DNA of 64,000 nucleotides from G963708325 sp963708325 (GTDB taxonomy: Bacteria > Actinomycetota > Thermoleophilia > Solirubrobacterales > 70-9). The notes beneath the pieces are model-generated. The model searched no databases and was not told the DNA's origin. It saw nothing but the letters and a program-made list of their open reading frames with translations. Position 1 is the first letter of the stretch. Every line of letters begins with the position of its first letter. Of the stretch, positions 7,133 to 15,535 are shown piece after piece. The DNA lies in NCBI GenBank assembly GCA_963708325.1, contig OY970203.1, positions 992,001 through 1,056,000 of the forward strand. The letters are read 5' to 3'. The translations under genes were made by a program, and so were the position numbers.

Positions 7133-8983
7133 CTAGGGCAGCGCCGCCCCGACGTCGAGGCGTCCGCCACTCACCACCTGGCCGGCGAAGGCTGGCTCCT
7201 GGTCGACGTTCGAAAGCAGCGCGCTCTTCACGTCGGCGACGGTGAGCGAGGGCGTCTGCGCCCACAGAAGCGCGGCGGCGCCGGCCACGTGCGGCGTCGC
7301 GAACGAGGTCCCGTCGCCGTGGTTGTAGGTGTCGGCCGTGGTGCGGCAGATCACGGCGACGTCGTCGACGTAGGCGCCCGTCTTCTGCATCGAGGCGTCG
7401 CTGCGCAGGCGGAATCGCACGTACAGGCGCGGGCTTCCGTACACCGCCCGTGGCAGGAAGTCGAACTCGCCCTCGTCCCGCCAGCCCGAGAAGCGCGCCA
7501 GCCGGTACCACGGCCCGGCGGTGCGGTTGGCGACCTCGGCGTAGAAGAAGTCGTGGTCGCGCTGGCTGCGCAGGAAGACAAAGTATTCGAGCGTGCAGCT
7601 GCGGCGCTCCGAGAGATCGATCCCGTGGCTGCGCGCCCAGGTGTTGCTGTTCGGGAGGTAGTTGGCGAACACCGAGTCCCCAAGCGTCAGGTTCGGCGCG
7701 ATCTCGGGGCCGGGGCGCCAGTGACGGCCGGGGCCGCCCCGGATCCAGCGCTGCTCGAGCGGGGTCTCGAAACGCTCGTCGAGGTCGACCGAGTAGGCAT
7801 GGCCGGGGAACGTGGAGACGGAGTTGACCCCGGGGGCGGCGAGGTCGACGGTCGTCGGACCGAAGTTGGAGAAGTCGGCGAGGCGGTCCCGCGGGTCGGA
7901 GGCGGCGACGCAGACGATGTTGGCCTCGGGCAGGGCGCACGGGTACTGCGGCGAGCTGTCGACGTTGTCGCCCCTCAGGTCGCCGCCGCCGTTCGCCGCC
8001 GGGAAGACGAAGAGCACGTCGGGCAGGTTGGCTATCGCGTCCTTCTCCGACTGCGAGAAGCCGCTGCCGCTGGCGCTGAAGTTGACCACCTTTGCCCCCT
8101 GGCGCTCGGCGTAGACGAAGGCGGCGATCTCGTCGGACAGGGTGGCGATGCGCAGGGGCATCAGCTTGACGTTCCAGTTGACGCCGCTTACGCCGAGGCC
8201 GTTGTTGCCGACGGCGCCGATGATCCCGGCGTTGTGCGTTCCGTGGCCGGCGTCGGTGTCGCCGGGGAACAGGGGGACGTCGTCGGGATTGTTGTCGGTG
8301 TCCTCCCAGTCCCACCCGTGCCAGTCGTCGACGTAGCCGTTGCCGTCGTCGTCGACGTGGTTGGTCTCCTTGCCGGCGCCCGTCTCGCCCGGGTTCGTCC
8401 AGATGTTGGCCGCGAGGTCGGGATGGTCCCAGTCGACGCCCGTGTCGATCACCGCCACGGTCACCGACCCGTCGCCGGTCTGGGTGTCCCAGGCATCGGT
8501 GGCGCCGATGTCGGCGCCGGCCAGCCCGCCGTCGCCGAGGACCTGCTGGCCCGTGTTCCGAAGCCCCCACTGCTGCCCGAAGCGGGGATCGTCGGGAACG
8601 GCGTCGAAGCTCACGTAGCGGTTGGGCTCGGCATAAACGACGCCGGGGCGGCGGCGCAGGGCGCGGATCCCGGAGGGCACCGAGGTGCCGCGCGCAAGCC
8701 GGACGACGCCGAGCCCGGGCACTCCCGGCAGGCGGCGCTCGAGCCGGGCGTCGGCGGCCCGCAGCGCGCTCGTCGCGCGCGCCGCCGTCGCCGCCGAGGA
8801 GAAGCGGACAATCGCCTCGCCGGGGACGTACGCGGGCCTCGCCCGCGAGGGAGCGGGGCGGGCGCGGTCCGCGGCGGCCGCACGGGCGCGCCCGGCACGG
8901 CTCACCGCCGCGGTGGCCGGCGCCGCGCAGAGGCAGAGCGCCAGCGCCGCCGCCAGCGAGAGCGAGACGTGGCGACGGCTCAA
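7133..8983 (-). CDS. secreted subtilase (S8) with a domain inserted before the catalytic serine
   Basis: A 616-residue secreted serine protease. Residues 1-27 form a signal peptide (SLSLAAALALCLCAAPATA). An inhibitor-like propeptide follows (PGEAIVRF to VVYAEPNRYVSF). The catalytic domain has Asp in VAVIDTGVDWDHPD, His in GHGTHNAGI, oxyanion Asn in FPAANGGGD and Ser in GTSFATPHVAG. About 150 residues separate DLAAPGVNSVSTFPG from GTSFATP, where subtilases usually have about ten. The insert (RFETPLEQRW to AYVDDVAVIC) looks like a jelly-roll module. The TTG start at 8983 overlaps the cyclase stop as TTGA, indicating translational coupling. A longer start would run through the cyclase gene. Confidence 0.88.
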   Translation of the reverse strand: MSRRHVSLSLAAALALCLCAAPATAAVSRAGRARAAAADRARPAPSRARPAYVPGEAIVRFSSAATAARATSALRAADARLERRLPGVPGLGVVRLARGTSVPSGIRALRRRPGVVYAEPNRYVSFDAVPDDPRFGQQWGLRNTGQQVLGDGGLAGADIGATDAWDTQTGDGSVTVAVIDTGVDWDHPDLAANIWTNPGETGAGKETNHVDDDGNGYVDDWHGWDWEDTDNNPDDVPLFPGDTDAGHGTHNAGIIGAVGNNGLGVSGVNWNVKLMPLRIATLSDEIAAFVYAERQGAKVVNFSASGSGFSQSEKDAIANLPDVLFVFPAANGGGDLRGDNVDSSPQYPCALPEANIVCVAASDPRDRLADFSNFGPTTVDLAAPGVNSVSTFPGHAYSVDLDERFETPLEQRWIRGGPGRHWRPGPEIAPNLTLGDSVFANYLPNSNTWARSHGIDLSERRSCTLEYFVFLRSQRDHDFFYAEVANRTAGPWYRLARFSGWRDEGEFDFLPRAVYGSPRLYVRFRLRSDASMQKTGAYVDDVAVICRTTADTYNHGDGTSFATPHVAGAAALLWAQTPSLTVADVKSALLSNVDQEPAFAGQVVSGGRLDVGAALP

Positions 8984-10569
8984 GCGGGGGCGCCTTCCGA
9001 TCGCGCCTCTGCCCCCACCCTGACCGCGAACAGCTCCGCCGGCTCGTCCTTGCCCTTGAGCGCGACCGGGCCGCGCGGCTCCAGCTCGAACGACTCGCCG
9101 AGCGCCTTCACCGTCTCCGCCGTGATCAGCACGTCGTCGCCCGTCTCGCGGGTGGCGCTCTCCACCCGCGAGGCGACGTTGACCGGATCGCCGATCACGC
9201 TGAAGTTGAGCCGTCCCGCTCCGCCGATCGAGCCCGCCATCACCCGGCCGGTGTTGACGCCGACGCCGATCCGGAAATCGCCCCCCTCGCCGCGGACGTT
9301 GACGCGCTCCGCCATCTCCGCCGCCGCCCGGACCGCGCGGTCGGCGTGGTCGGGACGCCGCTCCGGGGCGCCGAAGATCGCCAGCAGGCCGTCTCCCTCG
9401 AACTTGTCCACGTGGCCGCCGTGGCGGGCGACGATCGGCACCACGCATTCGAACAGCTCGTTCAGGCGCGCCACCACCTCGACGGCCGGCATCTCCGAGG
9501 CGTGGCGGGTGAAGTCGTGGACGTCGCAGAACAGCATCGAGACCTCGACCTCGGTGCCCTCCGGGCTGTATCCCTCGCTGAGGATGTACTCGGCGACCTC
9601 CTTGTCCAGATAGGTCCCGAAGGCCTCGCGGATCCGCTCGCGCTCGGCGAGGCCGGCGACCATCTGATTGAACGCGGCCCCGAGCGCACCCAGCTCATCC
9701 GTTGTGGTGACGGGGACCGTGTACGAGTAGTCGCCGGCCCGCACCGCCTCGGTGGCGCGCTCGAGGTCGCTCACCGGCCGCAGGATCGACTTCGACAGCA
9801 TCAGCGAGAGCTCGAAGGACACCGTGAACGCGACCGTTATCGCCACGAGCACGTCGAGCCCGAGCGCGGTGCCGCCGCCGCCGCTGGTGGTCAGGGCGGC
9901 GACGACGACGCCGGTGATCACGTTGATCAGGGGCAGCGATGCCATCAGCCGCACGCGCAGCGGGAAGGCCCGTGGATCGACGCTCATCCGGGCCGGAAGC
10001 GTGGAGTTGAGGTCGATCACCACCGGCCGTAACCCGGCCTCGATCGCAAAGTAGTGCAGCACGCCCGAGTAGCCGATCGCGATCAGGGCGCCGGCGAAGA
10101 TCGGAAAGAAGGCGAGCCAATTCAGCCCCAGGACCACCACGGCCGCCACCGACGCCGGCCCGGCGACGCCGACGATCGGGACCAGCATGTCGCGGCGGAC
10201 CAGCTCCAGCGGCAGCCCGACCGCGGCGCGCCACGCCGCGATCGTCTCGTCGGGTCCCCGCGCCCCGGCGATCCACGCCTTCACCGGGCGCAGCCGCGGA
10301 TACGAGCGCGCCAGGGCGAAGGCGACCGACGCCGCGGTGAGGCCGAGCACGATCGCCAGCAGCGTCAGGGAGTCCTCACGGCCGGCGTCGTAGTAGAAGG
10401 TGTAGAGGGCGAGCGTCGCGATCGTGACCACGAAGGCCGTCTGCAGCTCGACGGTCACGAACACGCCCGGGTACCAGCGGCCGAGGCGCCGGTAGAGCCA
10501 GCCAAGCAGGCGCGGCTCGGATCCGGAGAAGGCGGCGGCGAAGTTGATGATCGGCATCGGCCGGGGCAT
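8980..10569 (-). CDS. membrane-bound class III adenylate/guanylate cyclase with HAMP domain
   Basis: A 529-residue protein. About six membrane helices fill residues 40-255. A HAMP linker follows (SILRPVSDLERATEAVRAGDYSY), then a class III cyclase domain from about 320. Metal-binding Asp residues sit in MLFCDVHDFTRH and FEGDGLLAIFGAP. Lys in HVDKFEGDG, and Asn and Arg in IGDPVNVASRVES, are the purine-binding and transition-state residues, so it should be active as a homodimer. The architecture matches the six-helix HAMP cyclases of mycobacteria (Rv1318c type). It is the first gene of the operon with subtilase, ThDP enzyme and ICMT protein. ATP versus GTP specificity is not certain. Confidence 0.9.
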   Translation of the reverse strand: MPRPMPIINFAAAFSGSEPRLLGWLYRRLGRWYPGVFVTVELQTAFVVTIATLALYTFYYDAGREDSLTLLAIVLGLTAASVAFALARSYPRLRPVKAWIAGARGPDETIAAWRAAVGLPLELVRRDMLVPIVGVAGPASVAAVVVLGLNWLAFFPIFAGALIAIGYSGVLHYFAIEAGLRPVVIDLNSTLPARMSVDPRAFPLRVRLMASLPLINVITGVVVAALTTSGGGGTALGLDVLVAITVAFTVSFELSLMLSKSILRPVSDLERATEAVRAGDYSYTVPVTTTDELGALGAAFNQMVAGLAERERIREAFGTYLDKEVAEYILSEGYSPEGTEVEVSMLFCDVHDFTRHASEMPAVEVVARLNELFECVVPIVARHGGHVDKFEGDGLLAIFGAPERRPDHADRAVRAAAEMAERVNVRGEGGDFRIGVGVNTGRVMAGSIGGAGRLNFSVIGDPVNVASRVESATRETGDDVLITAETVKALGESFELEPRGPVALKGKDEPAELFAVRVGAEARSEGAPA

Positions 10570-10711
10570 TGTCCCGGTTGGCGCGGAAGTTGCGTTGAAC
10601 CTGCCGGCGCCTGCCCGCCCCCTCCCCGAAATTTGGGCTTTTGGTCGGGCGATTGCGAATCGACGCCCGCGATGCGAAAGAATCCGTGACCGTGATCGCG
10701 GCGCTTAAGTT
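10570..10711. promoter_or_regulatory. divergent promoter region with dyad CGATT-GCG-AATCG
   Basis: The cyclase operon and the plus-strand gene at 10712 start back to back here. A perfect 5+5 bp dyad at 10650-10662 (CGATT, GCG spacer, AATCG) lies near the middle and could be an operator serving both directions. Promoter boxes are not clear enough to assign. Confidence 0.4.
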
Positions 10712-11854
10712 ATGCCGCGTGGCGACGATGCAGGAGACGTGGAGTTGCTGCAGAGCCCCGTAGGGGCCCCTGCCGAAGGCGGGGGCCAAGAGGGAGCCGT
10801 GCCCGAGACCGGCCAGCCGCCGGGCGGCCCCGTGATCGTCAACGGCGGCTTTCCGGAGCCGCCGCTGGGCGAGCCCGTGCGGATCGTGCGCTGCCGGCAC
10901 GACTGCGGCGCCGAGACCGCCGTGCGGATTCCCGCCTACCTGCCCGCCGCGATCGTGCAGCGGGTGATCTGCTCCGGCTGCGGCGCCGAGCTGCGCGCCT
11001 TCGACCCGGCGCTGCTGCGCCAGAAGCTGCATGCGGAGGAGGACACCGGCCCCGCCGAGCTGCGCGCCTCCGCCGACGCGGCGACGGAACCGCCGGCGTC
11101 TGACGATGCGATCGCCGTCCCCGCGCTCGACGTCCCGGCCCCCGACGATGCGGAGGCACCTGCCCCCGCTGCCGAGGTCCCGGCGCCCGCGGAGGCCCCG
11201 GTCCGCAGGCGGCGGCGCATCCACGTCTCGAACCGCGCCTGGCAGCTGATAAGCGTGCCGCTTATCGTGGGCGCCGTGGTCGGCGCTCTGCTGCTACTGA
11301 ACGGCAATGAGAAGTCGCCGCGCCGCGTCACCTCGACGGCCGCCGCGGGCTCCGCCGCCGCCGCCGCCCCCGGGGACGCGCGCTTCATCCACGCCGGCAA
11401 CTACTCGCTGGCGCTGCCGCCCGGCTGGAAGGTCGTACAGCCGCACGGCGGTGCCGTCTTCCGCGCCGTCTCCGAGGACGGCAGCGCCGACGCCACCCTG
11501 TGGATCGAGCGCAACCCGTCGATGACGTTCGCCCAGTTCCAGAAGCGGTCGCTCGCCAACCTGAAGAACCTCGCCGACAACGCCACCGTCCACCAGCGCC
11601 TTCCGGCTCCCAACGGCAGCGGCACGATCGTGCAGCTGCGCGCCGAGGTCCCCACGGGTGGCGGCATCAGCCCCTATCTGGTGACGCTGCGCGCCGCCGG
11701 CCCCTACCGGTACTACCTGGCGACCTCGGTCCAGCCCGAGGCCGCCACCGAGGTGCGAAACGAGGCGGCGCTGATCCACGGATCGTTCACCCCCGAGGCG
11801 GGCCCGGCGACCGAGACGCCGCCCGCGGGCGCGCCGGCCGGAGCGGCGCCATGA
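10712..11854 (+). CDS. membrane-anchored protein with cytoplasmic zinc-ribbon-like domain and extracytoplasmic domain
   Basis: A 380-residue protein. The cytoplasmic half has a four-Cys/His cluster (CRHDCGAE at about 54 and CSGCGAEL at about 78), likely a zinc ribbon, then an acidic Ala/Pro-rich linker. One membrane helix (ISVPLIVGAVVGALLLL, about 180) follows a basic RRRRR stop. The external part (about 215-360, from NYSLALPPGWKVV) resembles lipoprotein-like domains that begin with a Y-x-h-x-h-P-x-x-W strand, as in PsbP/DUF1795-type folds. The C-terminus is Pro/Ala-rich. It is coupled to the next gene by an ATGA overlap. The function is unknown; the zinc-ribbon plus helix layout suggests sensing or envelope assembly. 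Confidence 0.72.
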   Translation: MPRGDDAGDVELLQSPVGAPAEGGGQEGAVPETGQPPGGPVIVNGGFPEPPLGEPVRIVRCRHDCGAETAVRIPAYLPAAIVQRVICSGCGAELRAFDPALLRQKLHAEEDTGPAELRASADAATEPPASDDAIAVPALDVPAPDDAEAPAPAAEVPAPAEAPVRRRRRIHVSNRAWQLISVPLIVGAVVGALLLLNGNEKSPRRVTSTAAAGSAAAAAPGDARFIHAGNYSLALPPGWKVVQPHGGAVFRAVSEDGSADATLWIERNPSMTFAQFQKRSLANLKNLADNATVHQRLPAPNGSGTIVQLRAEVPTGGGISPYLVTLRAAGPYRYYLATSVQPEAATEVRNEAALIHGSFTPEAGPATETPPAGAPAGAAP

Positions 11855-12519
11855 GGCCGCGCTTCCGCCTTCGCTGGCTCGCCTACGTCGCCCTCGCGCT
11901 GGTGGTGCCGCTTCGCGCCTTCGGCGGCGGCACCGCGAGCCTCGGCGTTTCCGCCTCGCTGGGGTCGTGCGGCCTGTCGGGCACCGCCGTCTACTGCAAC
12001 GTCAACGCCAGCTTCAACCACGTGCCCGACGCCCAGTACTACACCGCCCAGATCGTGCGTCCCGACTCCACGGTGCAGGACTTCGGTGCGGTCGCGTCCG
12101 GCGGGGGCGGCGGCGGCTCCACGGTCAGCCTGCCGGTCACCTACACGGGCGCCGGCACCTACACGGTGACGATCTCGGCATACGGCGGCCCGAAGGACGA
12201 CAAGAAGCTGATCCAGCGCGACAAGGCGAAGACGACCACCGCGCCAACGCAGACGACAACCACCACCACCACTACGGCCACCACCCAGACGACGCCGGAC
12301 ACGGCCACGACGACGCCGCCGGACACCACGACCGCGCCCGACACCTCCACCGTCCCCGACGCCTCCGCGCCGCCGCCGGCCTGCCCCAGCAACTCCACCC
12401 CGGCGGGGACCTCGACGGACGCGCAGTCCGCGACCGGCCCCCCTGCCGACACCTCCCAGTGCCCGACGCCGCCGCCTTCTACCGACCAGACGGACACGAC
12501 TACGTCGCCACAGAACTGA
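11851..12519 (+). CDS. secreted Thr-rich protein
   Basis: A 222-residue secreted protein. It has a signal peptide (residues 1-26, RLRWLAYVALALVVPLRAFGG) and a small beta-rich domain of about 95 residues with two Cys (GSCGLSGTAVYCNVNASF) and the strand pattern AGTYTVTISAYGG. A low-complexity tail of about 110 residues dominated by Thr, Pro, Asp and Ser follows, probably extended and possibly glycosylated in the wall. ATG at 11851 overlaps the stop of the preceding gene. The last 61 bases overlap the thioesterase gene in another frame. No family is recognised beyond the Ig-like pattern. Confidence 0.68.
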   Translation: MRPRFRLRWLAYVALALVVPLRAFGGGTASLGVSASLGSCGLSGTAVYCNVNASFNHVPDAQYYTAQIVRPDSTVQDFGAVASGGGGGGSTVSLPVTYTGAGTYTVTISAYGGPKDDKKLIQRDKAKTTTAPTQTTTTTTTTATTQTTPDTATTTPPDTTTAPDTSTVPDASAPPPACPSNSTPAGTSTDAQSATGPPADTSQCPTPPPSTDQTDTTTSPQN

Positions 12520-13256
12520 CCCGCGGCCCCTGGGACCGCGACTCCCAGCACGCGGGGCCGCCGGCGGCGCTGCTCGGTCGCGAGGTCGAGCGCCTGCGCG
12601 ACCGCGACCGCGAGGACCTCGGCCCCGAGTTCCAGGTGGCGCGGATCACGTTCGAGATCCTTCGTCCCGTGCCGATCGAGACGCTCGGCGCCTCCGCTTC
12701 GCTGCTTCGCCCGGGGCGCCGGGTGGCCCTCTGCGAGGCCTCGCTGTCAGCGGGTGGGACGGAGCTGATCCGGGCGAAGTCATGGCTGATCAGGCACGGC
12801 GGCGTCGACCTGCCCGAAGCCGAGTCGGAGGACGGCGTCCCCGGCCCCTCCGAGGGCGAGCCCTCGCGCCCGCCCGGCTTCGACGAGACGGGCTATCACG
12901 ACGCGATCGACTACAGCTTCGTGCGCGGATCGTGGAGCGAGCCGGGACCGGCCACGGCCTGGCTGCGGATGCGGCATCCGCTGGTGGAGGGCGAGCAGCC
13001 GTCGCCGCTCGTCCGCGTCCTGGTGGCCGCCGACACCGGCAACGGGATCAGCTGGACGCTGGACTGGAACCGCTTCCTGTTCATCAACGTGGACCTGTCG
13101 GTCAACCTGCACCGGATGCCGGTCGGCGAATGGGTCTGTCTGGAGTCCCGCACGCTGGCCGAGCCACACGGCGTCGGGCTCACCGAGACCCGCCTGTACG
13201 ACGAGCGCGGCCCGATCGGCCGCGCCGCCCAGACGCTGCTGGTGGCGGAGCGGTAG
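12459..13256 (+). CDS. acyl-CoA thioesterase-like (hotdog) family protein
   Basis: This 265-residue protein resembles the double-hotdog thioesterase family (TesB/TE-II-like). An N-terminal hotdog (GPWDRDSQHAGPPAALLGREVER, then ARITFEILRPVPIETLG) is followed by a C-terminal hotdog ending VLVAADTGNGISWTLDW and LTETRLYDERGPIGRAAQTLLV. Such enzymes hydrolyse acyl-CoA esters. The GTG at 12459 gives VPDAAAFYRPDGHDY and overlaps the Thr-rich gene by 61 bases. A start after the overlap would remove the first conserved strand. It is probably cotranscribed with the two genes before it. Confidence 0.78.
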   Translation: MPDAAAFYRPDGHDYVATELTRGPWDRDSQHAGPPAALLGREVERLRDRDREDLGPEFQVARITFEILRPVPIETLGASASLLRPGRRVALCEASLSAGGTELIRAKSWLIRHGGVDLPEAESEDGVPGPSEGEPSRPPGFDETGYHDAIDYSFVRGSWSEPGPATAWLRMRHPLVEGEQPSPLVRVLVAADTGNGISWTLDWNRFLFINVDLSVNLHRMPVGEWVCLESRTLAEPHGVGLTETRLYDERGPIGRAAQTLLVAER

Positions 13257-13312
13257 CCGGCGCGGGGCGATAGCGTCCGCCCCGCCCGTCGACTGCCCCA
13301 CAGGAGGCCGCC

Positions 13313-13852
13313 ATGCACGAACCGATCCCCGAGGCAAGCCTGCGCGACGCCGGCGCCGGGCTCGTCCCCGACGGCGAGGGCTGGTTCATCGTCAACGTCG
13401 CCGACTCCCAGGGGATGCGCACCGACATGCTCGGCGCGGGCGCGATGTTCGAGGAGGGCGTCGGCGCCAGGTTCGAGGACTTCGGCATCAACATCCGGCG
13501 CCTGCAGCCGGGCCAGCCGAGCGCCCGCTACCACCGCGAGGAGGCGGAGGAGGCTTTCCTCGTCCTCGACGGCGAGTGCGTCGCGATCGTCGAGGACAGC
13601 GAGCGGACGATGCGAAAGGGCGACTTCCTCTTCGCGCCGCCCGGGACCGCTCACGTGATCGTCGGCGCCGGCGACGGTCCGTCAACCGTGCTGATGGTCG
13701 GCTCCCGCCGGGCGGGAAGGGGGATCGGATTCCCGGTCAGCGAGGCCGCCGGCCGCTACGGCGCGTCAGTTGACGAGGAGACCGATGACCCGGCACTCGC
13801 CAACGCCGGCCTCGAGATCGAGCCGGCGAAGCTCGGCGAGGTGCCGTGGTAA
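13313..13852 (+). CDS. cupin-domain protein
   Basis: A 179-residue single-domain cupin. Motif 1 is RYHREEAEEAFLVLDGEC (around 68-84) and motif 2 is KGDFLFAPPGTAHVIVGAGDG (around 100-119). Both have His/Glu residues able to bind a metal, although the first is H-x-E-E rather than HxH. The ATG follows a good AGGAGG site. The gene lies between the thioesterase gene and the aldehyde dehydrogenase, so it could act on, or sense, a small molecule of the same pathway. Substrate unknown. Confidence 0.8.
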   Translation: MHEPIPEASLRDAGAGLVPDGEGWFIVNVADSQGMRTDMLGAGAMFEEGVGARFEDFGINIRRLQPGQPSARYHREEAEEAFLVLDGECVAIVEDSERTMRKGDFLFAPPGTAHVIVGAGDGPSTVLMVGSRRAGRGIGFPVSEAAGRYGASVDEETDDPALANAGLEIEPAKLGEVPW

Positions 13853-13855
13853 GCG

Positions 13856-13893
13856 GGTACCGACGGGTACCCGATCGGTACCCCTGGGTACCC
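13856..13893. promoter_or_regulatory. four GGTACC palindromes spaced one helical turn apart
   Basis: GGTACC occurs at 13856, 13866, 13877 and 13887, so spacing is 10, 11 and 10 bp; two copies extend to GGGTACCC. The array fills the gap between the cupin stop and the aldehyde dehydrogenase start (ATG at 13920). All sites face the same side of the helix, as expected for cooperative binding of a dimeric regulator controlling the dehydrogenase gene. Confidence 0.6.
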
Positions 13894-13919
13894 GGCCTCC
13901 AGCGCATACCATCCACCCG

Positions 13920-15428
13920 ATGACCACGGCGACGGCCCAGGCACTATCCGAGCCCGCCCAGGGGTTCGTCGGCGATGCGCCCAAGCGGCTGCTGATCGGC
14001 GGCGAGCAGGTCGAGGCGGCCGACGGGCGCACGTTCGAGACGATCGACCCCGCCACAGGCGATTCGATCTGCGCGGTGGCGCAGGGAGGCGCCGCCGACG
14101 TCGAGCGTGCGGCAGGGGCCGCCCGAGAGGCACTGGAGGGAGCGTGGGCGAAGACCAGCCCGTCGAAGCGCACCTCGGCGATGCTGGCGCTCGCCGACCA
14201 GATCAAGGCCAACCTCGGCGAGCTGGCCGAGCTGGAGTCCCTCGACAACGGCAAGCCGCTGGCCTACGCCAAGGGCGACGTCGCCGCCGCGGTCAACCAC
14301 CTGCGCTACTACGCCGGCTGGCCGACCAAGATCGAGGGCGAGACGATCCCGGTCTCGGCCCCCGACGTGCTCTGCTACACCCGCCGCGAGCCGGTCGGGG
14401 TGTGCGGCCAGATCGTGCCGTGGAACTTCCCCCTGCTGATGGCGATGTGGAAGGTGGCGCCGGCGCTGGCGGCAGGCTGCACGATCATCCTCAAGCCCGC
14501 CGAGCAGACGCCCCTGACCGCGCTTCGGCTCGGCGAGCTGGCGCTGGAGGCGGGGATCCCGCCCGGCGTGCTCAACGTGGTCAGCGGCGACGGCAAGACG
14601 GGCGCAGCGCTCGTCGACTGCCCCGGCGTCGACAAGATCGCCTTCACCGGGTCGACCGCGGTGGGACGCGAGATCGGCGCCAAGTGCGGCCGCAGCCTGA
14701 AGCGGGTGACGCTCGAGCTGGGCGGCAAGAGCCCGAACATCATCCTGCCCGACGCCGACCTCGACGCCGCCGTCGCCGGCTCATACGAGGGCATCTACTT
14801 CAACTCCGGCCAGGCATGCAACGCCGGCTCGCGCCTGTTCGTCGCCAGCGACTGCTTCGACGAGGTGGTGGAGCGGATCGCCGCCCACGCCCGCGAGGCC
14901 AGGCTCGGCCCCGGTCTCGACCCCGGCAGCGAGCTGGGCCCGCTCGTTTCCGCCGAGCAGCTCGAGCGCGTGCTCGGCTACATCGAGCAGGGCCGGGAGG
15001 CCGGCGCCGAGGTCGTGGTCGGCGGCGGGCCGCCCGAGAACGCCGGCGGCGACGGCGCGACCGGCAATGGCGGCTACTACGTCGCCCCCACCCTGTTCAC
15101 CGGGGTCGGCGACGAGATGACGATCGCCCGCGAGGAGATCTTCGGCCCGGTGCTGGTGGCGATGCCCTTCGAGGACCTCGACGAGGTCGCCGCCCGCGCG
15201 AACGACACCGAGTACGGACTCGCCGCGGGCGTGTGGACGCGCGACATCTCCAACGCCCACCGCCTGGCGGCGATGCTGAAGGCGGGCTCGGTGTACATCA
15301 ACGCCTGGGGCGGCGGCGACCCGGCGGCGCCGTTCGGCGGCTTCAAGGCGTCGGGGATCGGCCGCGAGAAGGGCCACCACAACCTCGACGCCTACCTCGA
15401 GACGAAGACCGTCTGGACGAAGCTCTAG
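13920..15428 (+). CDS. aldehyde dehydrogenase (NAD(P)+-dependent)
   Basis: A 502-residue enzyme of the ALDH superfamily that oxidises an aldehyde to the acid. Cofactor and catalytic motifs are complete: VPWNFPLLMAMWK, KPAEQTPLTA, FTGSTAVGR, the general base Glu in TLELGGKSPN and the nucleophile Cys in FNSGQACNAGSRL. EEIFGPVL and PFGGFKASGIGRE complete the signature. Sequence style is nearest to betaine-aldehyde/phenylacetaldehyde-type dehydrogenases, but the substrate is not predictable. Start ATG lies 27 bases after the GGTACC array, which probably regulates it. Confidence 0.93.
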   Translation: MTTATAQALSEPAQGFVGDAPKRLLIGGEQVEAADGRTFETIDPATGDSICAVAQGGAADVERAAGAAREALEGAWAKTSPSKRTSAMLALADQIKANLGELAELESLDNGKPLAYAKGDVAAAVNHLRYYAGWPTKIEGETIPVSAPDVLCYTRREPVGVCGQIVPWNFPLLMAMWKVAPALAAGCTIILKPAEQTPLTALRLGELALEAGIPPGVLNVVSGDGKTGAALVDCPGVDKIAFTGSTAVGREIGAKCGRSLKRVTLELGGKSPNIILPDADLDAAVAGSYEGIYFNSGQACNAGSRLFVASDCFDEVVERIAAHAREARLGPGLDPGSELGPLVSAEQLERVLGYIEQGREAGAEVVVGGGPPENAGGDGATGNGGYYVAPTLFTGVGDEMTIAREEIFGPVLVAMPFEDLDEVAARANDTEYGLAAGVWTRDISNAHRLAAMLKAGSVYINAWGGGDPAAPFGGFKASGIGREKGHHNLDAYLETKTVWTKL

Positions 15429-15535
15429 CGACGGGGGCGGCGGTTGCATGCGCCTCACCGCCTGGACAAGGTGGGCCGTCCGATCGTCGCATGAGAATTG
15501 CGGCGCTTCGCACAATCGAGCCCCGGGGGTAAGTG

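Noticed and set aside
5176..9613. Long plus-strand reading frames of 689 and 918 codons opposite the ThDP, subtilase and cyclase genes
   Set aside because: They lie antisense to genes with complete catalytic motifs, show repetitive Arg/Gly/Ala/His composition typical of GC-rich antisense frames, and have no domain match.
13856..13893. CRISPR-like array
   Set aside because: The repeat unit is only 6-8 bp and spacers are 2-5 bp with no cas genes in the window; an operator array is more likely.
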